A DNA stretch of 64,000 nt from assembly GCA_001600455.1 (NCBI GenBank), contig BCKC01000002.1, forward strand, positions 2,556,171-2,620,170, given 5' to 3'. Numbering within the stretch: position 1 is the stretch's first letter; each line of letters opens with the position of its first letter. The notes beneath the pieces were generated by a model, which saw only the letters and a program-made list of their open reading frames with translations, had not been told where the DNA came from and made no database searches. The DNA is from Endocalyx cinctus. Taxonomy: Eukaryota; Ascomycota; Sordariomycetes; Amphisphaeriales; Apiosporaceae. Of the stretch, positions 24,924 through 37,189 are shown piece after piece. The translations under genes and the position numbers were made by a program.

Positions 24924-27055
24924 ATGTTTCGACGCGTTTATGATTTTTTAACGCGTCAAGGTGATCGACCTGGCAACGATGATGAAATGCCGCCACCACA
25001 GACTTCCTCGCCATTATCTTCCTTACCTTCACCGGGATCAGAGGGTTCGCAAGATTCAAAACAAGATTCGTTCGTCACTGCTGCCGCGGCGTCGCCGGAA
25101 AATCCTGCCAATGTGGCCATCGCTACCGATATAAGTAGCAGCCCCACCCAATCTGGCACCGACGCTCAAAATACTACCAGATATCGTGATGCCGAGAGAA
25201 TACCCCCGGATCTCAGAAATCACTGCGGTGTTTACCTCGAGGAAAATCTTTGTAAGTTTTGTTCGATGAAAGAGTCCCTAAATAAGTTTGTTGGATAGAA
25301 TGAACTGATGGTCGTTCCCTGATCAGATAACGAGGCTTTAATTCTTCTGAATAGTCTGTTTGCCTCAAGACGGAATAAGGATTCGTCTTACTGTCCGCCA
25401 CCGAGTCAACTAGCACTTCTATCTTCTATCATAGTCCATCCCTCTTTTACTACACGGCCAAAAGAGGCGCATTGGCCCGAGGCAGGCGCTGATGCGTTGA
25501 TATATCTACGTAGCATACTGTCGCTTTTCGGTCCAATAAATAGCCGATTCAAAGAAGCGACCAGTTTTGTCGGCGCAAACGCCTCTCGCAGTAACACGCC
25601 AGGCTCCGAATCCGGCCAAGATGACCAAGATCGCCATGATAAAGACGGGGATGAGCAAGGCCACATGCGCCTGGCCGGCGAGTACTCCGACAGTAGCGTA
25701 TGGAGAAAAGGACAGGATTTCTTTAGTGTGGTAGGCTGGGCTTTCAACTGTAGTGTCTTATATCCTAATCGATGGCGGTTCTGGAAACCGTGGCTCGAGT
25801 TTATGTTCGACTTGCTGGAGGCCGACGTCACCGAACGCCGAAAACTAGACATGGAGCAAGGTAACCGAGATATGGCCTACATGCGAGAATCCATCCTGGC
25901 TAGTTATATCGGCCAGCGCTCCGGACGGACCGCTGGTGGGGTCAAGTGGCTCATGAAGGTTATTTTTGCCGATGGCAGTATATCTGCAAGCTCCTTATTT
26001 CAGGAGATTTGGCACAAGGAGCACAAGGAAGCCTCTAGACGTTCACTTAAGAAGAGAAAGCGAGAAAAGCTGAACCTTGACAAAGGAGAGTACGGAGGTT
26101 GGCTGGATAACGATTCAGTCTACTCGTCTCAAGCGTCAGCCTCCGAGCCACCTACGCCGCAGAAACGAAGGACCAATTCCGGACTCCTGGATGCAGATGA
26201 CTTCCAGGCGTTGGAGCCTACCTATATCGAGTCTATTTTATTACGGCAGAGACTTTTCTCCCTGGTACGTAACACCGAGGTTTATAACGACACGAGTTGT
26301 GGCTAACGAAAATGCTCTCCGTAGTTATCCTACCTTTGTTTCCACGTACCCGATCCACCGCTAGACCTTCCAGATCTTTACGAGAGTTTTGAGGCCGCGA
26401 CCAAGTCTCTTCCCCTCCCCATCTTCACCGCCTTCGTCCACAGCATGACGACCGTGCTCGGGCAGGACATGCAGATCACGATTTTCGGATCGATCCTCGA
26501 GCTGCTGATGCCGTCGAGCGCGACGTCCCCGGCGAAAGTGGACCCCCGCATGCACGACAGCGGGGGCATCTCGCCGTCGATCCTCGAGCGCTGCTTCCTG
26601 CCGTACCCGGCCAACACGATCGCGCCCGAGGACAACGCCAAAGTCTCGCTGCTGTGCGAGCAGCTGATGCAGCTCATCTGGCGCGACGGGTCCGAGCCCT
26701 TCGGCCCCGGCCTGAGGCGGGCCGTCCGGACCGGCGTCGAGGCCCGCGAGGCGAAGATCAGGAAGAAGAAGACGCGAGCGCGGGGTGGCGGCGCGAAAAC
26801 GCTCGCCGATGACCCGGATGCCGAGGCTAGAGAGGTCCTCCAAATGTCGGGAGAGAGGATGGTTCTCTTAGCGGAGTTGATCAATGATATCTCGGGTGGC
26901 GCGGACGAGGGGGGTGAAATGGATGTGGACGAGGGTAAGTGACTCGCAATACGTGAGAAACCTACGTCGTATTGAATTTGAGAGATTGTTGAAAATTCAC
27001 GCTCATTTGATTCTTGTCAGATATGGATCAAACATTTATGACGGCGGCAGATTAG
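24924..27055 (+). CDS. conserved-looking four-exon protein of unknown function (636 residues)
   Basis: Exons are 24924-25251, 25327-26264, 26325-26934 and 27021-27055; all introns are GT..AG and frame is kept to a TAG. The protein starts FRRVYDFLTRQGD, has a Ser/Pro-rich linker (residues ~25-90), then a long, largely helical, Trp- and aromatic-rich core (VVGWAFNCSVLYPNRWRFW, then PWLEFMFDLLEADVTERRK). A basic KKRKREKLN segment that could be a nuclear signal follows, and the end is acidic (MDVDEDMDQTFMTAAD). There is no signal peptide or membrane helix, so a nuclear or cytosolic location is likely. I do not recognise the family with confidence. Exon 3 is strikingly richer in G+C than exon 2 (43/60 at 26521-26580 against 28/60 at 25981-26040). 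Confidence 0.8.
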
Positions 27056-27393
27056 GTAGTATGATACGATACGTTGGTTGTTTACGCTGGGTCGGGAGGA
27101 GTAATTTGCGCTGCTACGTTGCTACCCCCTGAGATATTCAGAGTTGGGACGTCTGGGATGATTTAACATGATGATTACGTGCACAGAGGAGCTCATTTGG
27201 CCGGCAGAGTACTACTGATTATGTTTTCTGTTGTTGTTCATTACAGAGCTGTATTGTTTTTCCCCTTTTTGTTCAGACGTCTTGTACATTACTTCATATA
27301 ATATATGGTTCTGCCTCCCGTTTATAATAATAGTACAAGTTGGTACAATGATGTTTTCTGTTATGATAAATGATAAATCGTGAGATGCTTTTG
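27056..27393. other. convergent intergenic spacer
   Basis: This is about 340 bases between two convergent genes. It presumably holds both 3' ends, and nothing else is seen. Confidence 0.5.
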
Positions 27394-28139
27394 TTACCGT
27401 CTTCTTGTAGAAGGTTTCGGAGCCCACGCCTCGGGCTGCCACGTCTCACTCGGTCCTCCTTTCGGCGCATGTTGTTTCCAAGGATCGTCCTTGATTATAT
27501 TCGATTTCCTCTTCTTCTCGTGTATTTGCGACGACGAGGACGTCACCGTCTCTTCTCGTTCCGTAGCCTTCTTGCTCTCTGCCCGTCCCTCTTCCAGCCT
27601 CTTTCCGGTCGTGGCAGGCATATCGGTGAGGCTCGGCTTAGCAGCCCAGCGAGCGTCGGCCTGAGCGGCCAGGACCTTTATCCTCTCTTGTCGGGCGATA
27701 TTTTCACGCTGCTCCGATAGGGTAGGGGGTTTCTCCCGCTGATACCGTAACCATTGATGCCATTGAGGCGACACTCGGATCTCGCTGTAGTGCGTCGACC
27801 GCGGGTATTTAACGATACGACGCCATCGTCCACCTTGTTCCACTGGGGCGTCGTCACCCCGCGCTAGTCGGAATTCCCAGTAGGTGTTACCGTGGAGATC
27901 GAGGCCTATTTTTTTTTTTCTTGTTTAGATATTTCGTCGCTTAGAAGAAGCTATGTCTGTATTCTTTTTCTTGACAGGCCCATATGCCATAAAGCTTAAG
28001 AAGTTTCAAAGACTAGAACAGGAAAACAAAACAAAACAAAAGAAAACTTACCGACTAGAAACCGTTTTCGCCATGGTAGTCGAAGGGTCTTCCATTGATA
28101 CCAGGCTTTGAGAATAGGTCCGATCTTTACTTCGGACAT
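27394..28139 (-). CDS. NDUFAF2-like mitochondrial complex I assembly factor
   Basis: Exons 28139-28052 and 27905-27394 are joined through a 146-base intron (GTAAGT..AATAG), giving 199 residues. The N terminus reads SEVKIGPILKAWYQWKTLRL, then PWRKRFLVGLDLHGNTYWEF and RRIVKYPRSTHYSEIRVSP, followed by WHQWLRYQREKPPTLSEQ. This is the pattern of the B17.2/NDUFA12-NDUFAF2 family. The long Glu/Lys/Ser-rich C-terminal tail and the position of the WHQWLR block fit the assembly factor (NDUFAF2/mimitin) better than the structural subunit. It acts in the mitochondrial matrix during assembly of the NADH-dehydrogenase module. Confidence 0.85.
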
Positions 28140-29088
28140 GGCTTTGTTTTCATCAGGTAGTGGGTAGACGTTACTACGACATTACTATTAATAAATATCA
28201 ACAACTGGTCAAATGAATAATTTGGAAGAGAATTAAAATTCCCATTGCATCATATGAAAAAAAGAAATCGGAGCTAAGCTTTACAAAAATACCTACGCAT
28301 AGCAAAAGTCAAGGATATAACGATCAAATATTATTACGTAGGATCTATTTACGCCACATTATTTTTGTATGTCTTTTCTATCATCAGCCACATGGGAAAA
28401 TGAAATAGTAAATTATAAGTGGATGTTTTGTTTTGTTTTGTAGTGTATTAATAATTTGCGGCCCAACTAAATTACTTCCGTATTTATTTTAGAGACGGTT
28501 GTTTTTTTAGTGGAGTAGTGGGGTACTAATTGGTTTATTATTCAGCCCCTCTATTTTATCATTTATCGGGTTTATCACCAACTTCATATTCCATAACCTG
28601 GTTATTACTTTAAGCCCCCCCCCTGGTATTACAATACATTTTATCTTGTTTTTTTGTTTTGAGTTCAATGCGCTGTAATTTATTATTACCACTACTTTTC
28701 CCTTCCTTTTCTTAGTTCTTTTCTAATGGGAAAAGAATAAAACCTATATTCTCTTTTGTCGTAGTATCGCTTCTCTTCAGATTTAGTGAATAGCTAGAAA
28801 TAAGCATCACATAAGGATTTCTTAAATGTGGCATCACACATATCAGCCACTCCTGATGACGTCGGATTCTTCCTAAATTTAAAAGTCTTACTCTTCCTTT
28901 TCCGTTTTCCTAAGAAAAAGTGATTCCCATTAAACGGTCGTCTCGATGAGTTCTTCGGCCTTCTTCATCCTCGAATTCACCTGATCCCATAGAATTGCTA
29001 TTTCAACTCTCCTACTTATTCACCTCTCGACCAACCCTCCAAGAACAAAACTAAACCTTTACATCTATCGGCGCATTTTTACCCCACC
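28140..29088. other. divergent promoter region
   Basis: This is shared upstream DNA of the assembly factor (minus) and the calponin-homology gene (plus). The last 150 bases are pyrimidine-rich with an ACCCCACC-type context just before the start codon. No other gene is seen. Confidence 0.5.
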
Positions 29089-31216
29089 ATGGCATCTGTT
29101 TCATCTTTAGATAAGGACTTGCGCAAGATGCGCCTCGACAAATATACGCCCTCCGCTGCCAACGAGATCAAGACATGGATCGAAGGAGTATTAGGCAGTA
29201 GATTACCATCAAATGACCTCTTGGATGGTTTGAAGGACGGTGTTGCGCTATGCCAGTAAGACTTTTCTAGAATAATACCTTGTGTTTCTTAGATGAAAAC
29301 TATAACATATACTTACTTAATTTAGACTCGTCAATCTAGCCGTTGGACCGCCTGGCGTAAAGTTCAAGAAGTCCGCTATGCCATTTGTCCAGATGGAAAA
29401 CATATCTCATTTCCTCCGCGCCTGCAAATCCCCGCCCCTTAACCTACAAGAACACGACGTCTTTCTTACCGTCGACCTCTACGAACAAAAAGATCCTGCT
29501 CAGGTCATACAATGTCTCGGCGCATTCTCACGTGCCGCACATACCGTAAACCCGTCTGCTTTTCCATCACCTATCGGTGGGAGGAGACGTGGAAGCGTTC
29601 TCAGCCCCCAGACAACAGGACCGGCGACCCCAAGAACTCGAGGAGTATCGAATGTTAGCAACACGTCTCCATTTGGGTCACGGCCTACCCTAGTAGCTTC
29701 TAAGACGGGGGATTCCGGGTCTGGCCGTTGGAGTCCAAATAAGAGTCCAACAAAAAGTCCTCCCGTCGATCGAGTCGGCTCCCCTGGTAGTGTTTCGAGC
29801 TGGAGTAGAAGGGACCATGAAGGTGTTACGAGCCCCGCGTGGAATATTGCGCAATACGGATATATGGGTGGCGCGAGTCAAGGAAACCTCGGTATCGCCT
29901 TCGGAGGGCGTCGGCAGATCACTAGTGCTGGTCCGCACGTGCCCAACATAGCTGAAAAGGAGCGCAGGCGTAGAGAGAGGGATGCCGAAGCCGAACGTCA
30001 GCGATTGCAGATGGAGGAAGAAGAACGCATTCGCAAGGCGCAGGAAGAAGCGGAAGAGGAGCGAAGATGGGAGGAAGAAACCCAACGACTCCGCGCCGAG
30101 GAAAAGCAAAAAGCGGAAGAAGAAAAACGCAGGTGGGAAGAGGAGGAAAGGCAGTGGAAACTGACGGAGGAAAAGCGACGAATGGAGGAGGAGGAAGCCG
30201 AAGCGAAGCTGGCCGAAGAACGCCGTCGCGCGAGGAGCAAAAACGACGGTAGGCTGCACGGCCAATTTCTCAGCCAGTATCGGGCGGAGCAACAACTGGT
30301 ACCCCAAAAGAGCGGCGAGCGTGGGTACAGCGACCGCGTAAGACAACTCGAGGAAGAACTTGAACTAGCTCGACAGCGCGAAAGGGAGTACGAGGAAGAA
30401 CGCGATAGACGCGCACACAGACGAGCACAGTCTAAGAGCCGAGCTCGCTCTCGTAGTCGGCCTAATAAGCCGGAAAAGCTGGAGAGACCGCCGAGTCGAC
30501 AGGACTCATGGTCCGTCCGAGACGATCGCAATTACCTTCGCTCGTCGTGGGATAAGCATCAGGCTGCTCCAGAACCTGAAGAAATCACAGCTCCACCACC
30601 GCCACCGCGGCCGCTTCCTGATCCTACAACTGTAGCACCTCCGGTCAAATCTCATCGTACCGGAGAGAAAATGATACCGGTGAAGACCCACAGAACCGGG
30701 GAGGGTAGGCCCCTTCCTATTCCGGACCGGGTTAAAAGCCAGGTCCCGAATGAGTTTAATGCCCCGAGCAGCCCATCGGCCCGGCCTTTACCGGTGCCAT
30801 CGAACAGAACAGATCGTTTCCTTGCCTCCAATCCGCCTCCATTGCAACCCCGGCCACAGCAGACTTATTCTCGTGAACTGGACGCTACAGCTGAACGAGA
30901 CGAAGAGGATCGACGTCGCGTGCAATCGCAAGCGCAAACCAAGGCCGGCGGCTGGGCAGGCAAGTCTCTGTTGGAACGCGAGATGGAGATGGAGAGGCAA
31001 CGACAACGCGAATGGGAGGAATCTCAAAAGGAGACGGCCAAGGCGGTCAAGTCCGGAGAAGGTGTTGATGGCATTGGCGGTGGGATCGGCGGTCGGTGGG
31101 ACGTTAGTCAATGGAGCGGTTATACTGGTGGGGATAGCCAAAACAAAGGTACTGCGGGTATCGGGGCCGGGCGGAGACAGATTGTCGGACCTAGACCGTT
31201 ACCAGGTCGGCCCTAA
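29089..31216 (+). CDS. calponin-homology (transgelin/Scp1-like) protein with long coiled-coil tail
   Basis: Exons 29089-29255 and 29326-31216 give 685 residues. A single type-3-like CH domain spans about residues 15-135: YTPSAANEIKTWIEGVLG, DLLDGLKDGVALCQ (split by the intron), LVNLAVGPPGVKFKKSAMPF, QMENISHFLRAC and LTVDLYEQKDPAQVIQCL. The order matches yeast Scp1 and fission yeast Stg1, which cross-link actin at patches and rings. Those proteins are only ~200 residues. Here a Ser/Pro-rich linker leads into a highly charged Glu/Arg/Lys coiled coil (about 266-420) and a Pro-rich region with PPPPPRPLP that could bind SH3 domains. The very end, GAGRRQIVGPRPLPGRP, repeats a motif seen earlier (FGGRRQITSAGP). 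Confidence 0.9.
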
Positions 31217-33068
31217 TTATCCTAATAAGAGATAATCCAGTGTGGAGAATGTCGATATGTTTATCATGACAAAATATATATATCTGTGATAAACTAGTTC
31301 ATCTATCAGACTCTTGGATGGACTATAGGCTCGAGGCCTGCCTACCTACCTACCTACCTACTACTACCCCTACTACTACTCCTAATACGTACATATAATA
31401 TGCTGTACTAGCAACTATGATTAATCAGAGAATATTTATTTTGTCATCTACATCTGGAAACCTGTACTTTGAGGATTATAATAAACTACCGAGTATTTAA
31501 TCTTTCCCTCATCATAACTATTTCTTTTAAAATTATCATTCACTATGATCTTAAGCATCTAGTACCACTATTTATGTCGAAGAGTAAACATTCAAAGAAG
31601 AGTGGTTTCTGCGCGGACCATTGTCCGTATTTTCAAATTCTAATTGAAACATGACGTCAAATCAAACAGAATAAAGGAAAAGGTGTTTAAGTATTTATCA
31701 TAAACATTTATTGTACTTACTAATCTCCCTGTGTTTCTATTTTTGTTATGAAAGAGGATACCTAACTCGGTAGTCTGCAACCACGCGGAGATGAGAGGAG
31801 CCAAGCCCAAAGTCCTCTTTTGAGTTAGTAACGCCGACAAGTCGGGAGAAAGAAAGGAAGAAAGACAAGTTTGTATCACACTACTCCGTACACTGTGCCG
31901 TACAAACGCAGCGAGTCGAAATTAGAAACGCATTGGGAGGAAGAATCATCCAATCAAAACCAGAGCCGTACTTTGGGAAGGATTCGATTTCTACATCACG
32001 CTATACCATAACGGCAAGCCGCTGCTATCAGCCGCTTTTGATTATTTTCTTTCTTATGTTCCTTACCCTTGCTGGGATAGATAGGGAGGTCGGCAGGTCG
32101 AAGGGAATGAGGTGTTTATGCCACCCCGCTCTTTCTTGACTTATGTACTCGGAACCCTATGAAAGGACAAAAGGAAAAGGTAAATATCAAGGAGTAACTA
32201 AAGTACAAATGAACAATGAAGTAAGGGAATAGTTAGGGTAGGGGAGGAGGATAAAGAAGAGGAAAAAAAAAGAGGCGGAGTAATAATGTGTCAATACAAG
32301 GAGAGAAAGAGAAATGCTTACAACGCCCAGAGAAAAACCGTCTGTGTGGTGGAAATCGAGGAAGAGCGTGACATCGTCTAGTCATTATTATTTCGCTCTT
32401 ATATATCGTATGCACACGAAGGAACTCTGTCTCACTTTAGACCATTCCTTCCGGCCCTTTTATGTATACCTACCTGGATATAATATCCATACATACTATT
32501 GCTACGGCACGCCACGGCATGCTTCCACTTTGGACTTAATCCTTGCTTTACATTGTAATTTCTTCAGCTCTCATACATGCACCTTTGTTTTTTCTCATCG
32601 CTCAAAACAACAATATGTAATTATCTTTTACTTATCACTTAATAAATATTAAAAAGGACGGGATATAAGTAATGTGATGTTAAAGGCGCACATCACGACC
32701 TCATAATTATACGTAATCAAGACGAACCTAGGCGACACCATTGTTAATTAAGCCTGTGTGACCAGTACTCGATTCTTAGCACATCGCCACAACAAGTAGC
32801 AGTCGGGAAAGGGAAAATCTCACTTTTGACGGAGCGCGTAAATTCTTGTTCACCCCTCAAACGGAAAGAAAAAGAAATCGAAATATTTCATGCGCAAAGA
32901 CTTATCATTTTATTTAATGTTGAAAGCTACCTCGAGCTGAAAAGAAAAGAGGACGGAGAACTGTGTAGGATATGGTAGGAGGAGGAGGGACACCCCGGGT
33001 ATAAATTCAAAGCGACATAAAGTATAGCCACATACACATCTATACCAAAACGTAAAATACAGAAAAAC
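31217..33068. other. intergenic region
   Basis: No gene is seen. A (CTAC)n-type microsatellite followed by CTA/ACT triplets lies at 31337-31381. The remainder is AT-rich with purine-rich stretches (32159-32315). Confidence 0.55.
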
Positions 33069-34174
33069 ATGTACAGCACCAGCAGGACGCTAGTAAGAGG
33101 AGGTACGCCAGGCCTCGACCAGGCGCCGGAACTGCGTCCCACGGAGGTCGGGATTGAAGTGGGAGCGCAAGACCCAGCGAGGATGTACGCCGGGTTGGAA
33201 GTCATCGAGGGTCCGCGCGTCGTCACCGCTACACCACAACCGGTCGTTTCCTCCGTAAAGAGCGCCAGCGAGGTGGACGAGAAGGGGATAGCAAGCGATC
33301 ACGACGCGGGGAAGACGAGCAAAGACGAGACCAGAATACTAGGCCTTAGGCGGAAAATCTTCTGGTTGGTTTTAGCCGCCGTATTGCTCCTGGTTATCGG
33401 CGTCGGGGTAGGGGTTGGAGTGGCCGTCTCGGGGAGGAATCGAACTTCCAGGTGAGTACTATTTTCCTCGGTATCCTACTCTTATCTATCTGATCTAACG
33501 AGAATTAATTTTGTAGTACATCGGCCAATTCATCAAACGGGGCGGATGGATCATCAGTAAGCTATAAATACCCCGATCCCTACACTTCTCCCACCGTGGT
33601 TACGGTCTCCGTTCATACGGTGTTCGTGACGGACGCCGGGATAGCGACGTCTTCGACGAGAATCACAAACGTTGCACATAATACTATGATGACGTCTCTG
33701 TCATCATCATCATTATCATCATCATCATCATCACCCGCCGAAGTAGCAGAATCGACTAACGTGGAAACCGCGTCTCCTGAACAGCCCACCACCACTACGC
33801 CCGCCGCGGCCCCTTCCACGACGACGACGAGCACTATCCCGGCAGCGACGAGTAGCGGTAGCGGCAGCAGCGAGAGAGAAGGATGTCTCGGACCCGACGG
33901 CAGCATCTATACGGATCCCGGGTCCGGATACAAGTACCGGATTGAGTGCGGCGTATCGCACGGCGGCAAGGACATCGAGTCGCTCGAGGCCGAGACGATG
34001 CGGGACTGCGTTTCCCTGTGCGCGGGCGTGAAGCCCTGCGTCGGCGCGATATGGTATAACGCCGGCCCTCAGGGCACCGACCTGAATTATTGCTGGCTCA
34101 AGAGCGAGATGGACGGCGAGGACGGCGATATACGGTACACGCAGGACGCGCAGAGCGTCGTGAAGGTTTCATGA
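33069..34174 (+). CDS. single-pass membrane protein with PAN/apple-like ectodomain
   Basis: Exons 33069-33451 and 33517-34174 give 346 residues. An N-terminal ~95-residue cytosolic part is followed by a basic stop (RRK) and one strong membrane helix (IFWLVLAAVLLLVIGVGVGV). Next comes a Ser/Thr-rich, probably O-glycosylated stalk with runs of Ser encoded by ATC/TCA-type microsatellite DNA. A Cys-containing C-terminal domain starts at CLGPDGSIYTDPGSGYKYRI and contains ETMRDCVSLCAG, PCVGAIWYN and NYCWLKSEM. This spacing resembles fungal PAN/apple-like modules that bind carbohydrate or protein. There is no N-terminal signal, so topology is N-in/C-out. Such proteins are probable wall or surface sensors. 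The family link is by pattern, and the ligand is unknown. Confidence 0.82.
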
Positions 34175-34481
34175 TTTGATTTGGCGTGACGGGAAGAAGC
34201 ATTTTTCACTTCTTTTAAGACTTTCGAGATCTTTTTATTAATTTTTCTCTCGGGAGATTTAGTAACTTTTTATATCGTCCTCTCAGATAGAAAGGATATT
34301 GATGGGTGGATAGCTGGGTAAATATTTTCTGCTGACGGGAAGGGGGAAACCAATATACCAACCAATTCATATTATTTACATTCCACCTGATTAACTTTCG
34401 GAAACTAATAGTACCATATATTCATCTCACCACTGTCCATCCTGAACAGGAGAGATATACGGGGAACAAAAAAAGGTCTAG
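34175..34481. other. convergent spacer
   Basis: About 300 bases of 3' flanking DNA between convergent genes. Nothing else is seen. Confidence 0.5.
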
Positions 34482-35768
34482 CTAATTCAACCACACAGCA
34501 TTCGCACAACACCCACCTCCATCCTCAATCGCCAAGTTAGCAACAATTTTCCCATCCACGTTCCACATCTGCACCAATCCCGTCGAATTATCCGTGAGGA
34601 CGGCGAGCTCTTCGTCGAAAGGAGCGGGCGCTACGCTATTGGCGAAACTACCGCTAGTAGTCGTCGAGAAGAGCCAGCGCTGGCTTTTTATCTTCCCCGC
34701 ATCCATCTCGTCCTCCCCGCTTAACTCGAAAAGCGAGATCAGGCCTTTCCCGGCGGCCGAGGTGTCGCGCGCCCGGTTCGTCGCCCACAGGTACTTTTCG
34801 CCGCGCGAGAGGGCCACCTCGTCGGCCCAGAAATCGGCCGGGTCTTGGTCTTCGAAAAGCAAAGGGTAGGCGACGCCCGTGTTCGCCACGTGCCCAAAGT
34901 CGGAGTTCACCGTCTCGTACACGCCCACCTCGCTCGATTCCTCCATCACGGCGTACACGTACCTCCCGCCGCTGTGAACGGCGAGGTGGCGTGGCCCGGC
35001 CCCTTCCGAGGGCCCGTCGACGGCGCCCACCTCGGTCAGGGAGCCGTCGTCGCGATCCACGCGGTGCGTCCAGATCTTGTTCCCCTTGGTGTCGGCTGAG
35101 TAGAGGTACTGCTCCCCGGGGCTGAAAGCGAGCCCGTGGACGGCCGAGCCTTCGGCGTACGCGTACTCCTGGACGACGCCGCCGTCGAGGGTGCCGTTCG
35201 GGTGGGTCGAGAAGACGGTGCTGCACCGGGCGTCGTCGTAGTAGTAGTTCCCGTAGACGGCCCGGGGCGGGCGCGTCGAGGCGAGCGCGAATATGCTCTT
35301 GGGCGACCCGGCGCATAGGCTGGCGCCGCCGGTCGCCGTCGCCTCGTGCCGGATCCGCAGAGGGTCCGAGACGTCGAAGCTGAGGAACGACGGCGTGGCC
35401 GCGTTCCAGTCTGTCCCGTAGAGCTTGGTGCCGTCGTGCTGATTTTTGGGGGGAAAGGGGGGGGGGGTATCACGGTTGGTTAGTCACTGAACCTTCTCTC
35501 AAAGTTCGTTTTCCTGCCTCGAACACACGCGAAAATATACGATTTAACTTGGGACCAGGAATTAACTCACATTCAATGCCAACCAAGAAGAAGCGCCAGG
35601 GGCCGAAATATTTGCCGCTAGTGTCAGGGATTGTGTTTCCTCGTCGTAATCCACCGTGTAGAGGAAGTTGGTGCTAAACGTCCCAACGACCATTTGGTGC
35701 TTTTTCGCCCGTATCAGCGTTGCGAAGCTGATGTAGACCCAGGGGAGAATCTTCCGATAATGCCTCAT
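34482..35768 (-). CDS. carboxy-cis,cis-muconate cyclase-like beta-propeller (lactonase family)
   Basis: Exons 35768-35571 and 35438-34482, with a 132-base intron (GTGAGT..ATCAG), give 384 residues. The sequence follows the fungal 3-carboxy-cis,cis-muconate lactonizing enzyme through the seven-bladed propeller: MVVGTFSTNFLYTVDYDEE, HDGTKLYGTDWN, RPPRAVYGNYYYDD, GSAVHGLAFSPGEQYLYSAD, GPRHLAVHSGGRYVYAVMEE, LWATNRARD and a GGGCCANAVW end. The His, Arg, Glu and Arg positions regarded as catalytic in that family appear kept (VHG, GPRH, MEE, NRAR). The enzyme would lactonize a carboxymuconate in the protocatechuate branch of the beta-ketoadipate pathway. The chosen Met gives a hydrophobic N terminus that could be a signal; an upstream in-frame ATG at 35864 would add 32 residues. 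Other protocatechuate genes are not nearby. Confidence 0.85.
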
Positions 35769-37189
35769 TGTCTTGTATTTGGGGGATGGGGTATCTCGCA
35801 GGTCGGGGTAACTCGGAATCAAGAAGTCAGATGTCGCCTCGGTAGGTAGTTTAACTAAGCACAACGGATACCTCTTTATGTATTATGTAGAAGATGAGAA
35901 AGTCTTGATGAAAATCTAATCAAGGACGCGGATGAAGCTGACGAGTAGATAATTTATAGCGCTTGTTTAAGCGGCAGCAAATTCATCACTAATTCTTTCT
36001 TTTTACTTTTTAGTCACAGTGAGTGTCTTGAATCTTGCATACAAAAACGTATTATATACTTAATGGCCTATGAATCAGACACCTTCTCATAAGGGTCCAC
36101 CATCAGGAGGATAGGTCTAACAACCATAAGGAGATCAAAGTTGCTCGCATGTTAGAAATCTGCAAAGTGAACGCCATTCTTGAGCTTTTATGTTCTCATT
36201 CCCCCCCTTCTCGTACCCACCATCTATGTAGTCTTGCAGGGTTCCGATACGGCCATAAAGCTTTGTACCCCATTACACACGGTTCCACGTCCCCGAAACA
36301 TTCTATCTCACGTCGGTCCATCTTCCTCTCTGGGACTGCATCTTGCGCTGAAAGCGATATCTGTCCTCTTTTTTAGTTCCCATGGCCCGACTACGATGTT
36401 TGATCCTGCACTTTATTTTTGCGGTACCGACAAATCACAAGCTGCGCTTTTATACCGGCTTCGACGTCGGCAAAAGCGGAGAAATGTGGATGAATGAGCA
36501 CTCCTCCATTCGTATGTGCTGAAAAAGGGAAGTACCGGTGTGGAAGATTTGTTGTACTCATGACCACGTTCCGATGAATAGGATCTGAATACCTACCTCA
36601 TTATCCGCCACAACTTTCTGCAATTTTAGTATAGACGGAGTTGAACCGGTTAACTCGGACGAGTAAGTAGCCACTTATCACGTATAATGAATTCATACGT
36701 CATCGTATTTTCCTTAAACGAGCTTGCCGCAGTGCTGTCTCGATGTAGTTAATAGTCTAACGAGATCACTGATCCCCTTTACGTATGCTCGGAGTGGCGT
36801 AAATTGAAACCCAAAGATTCAAGTATGCGGAACGGAGTTTCGGAATTTCTAGATGTGAAGTTACTAAGCATACGCTGTATGATATCTGTTTCGGTATCCA
36901 TTCATCACCTTCTCACTCGCGGAGAAGGAGAGTGGGGGACGGTACTAGCCACTTTGTTCCGCACTTTGTTCCGCAACCTATTTAAATCGAGATGTCTTAC
37001 TTCCCGCACCGCCACGTAGTTGTCGTGCAGGAATAAGGCTTACCGGAAGGCATCATCTCTCCTCGCTTCGCGTTCCAAATTTGCCACCGACGAACACCAA
37101 AATACGCCATAGGTCGTAGTCGTTTCCTTTTGCCACTAGTAACCAAGGTATCTGTTTACTTTATCTACCAAAAATGTTCGTGGAAGATC
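35769..37189. other. divergent intergenic region upstream of the NLR-like gene
   Basis: No gene is supported. Frames at 36149-36497 and 36804-37019 lack coding character. A short direct repeat (CACTTTGTTCCG twice) lies at 36949-36972, upstream of the STAND gene. Confidence 0.5.

Noticed and set aside
29690..30531. Long minus-strand frames opposite the calponin-homology gene
   Set aside because: They are shadows of the Glu/Arg-rich coiled coil; on the other strand such codons give Ser/Phe/Leu-rich frames without family features.
34654..35473. Arg/Pro-rich minus frames overlapping the beta-propeller gene
   Set aside because: The high G+C content of the real exon leaves other frames open. Their composition is that of a shifted frame.
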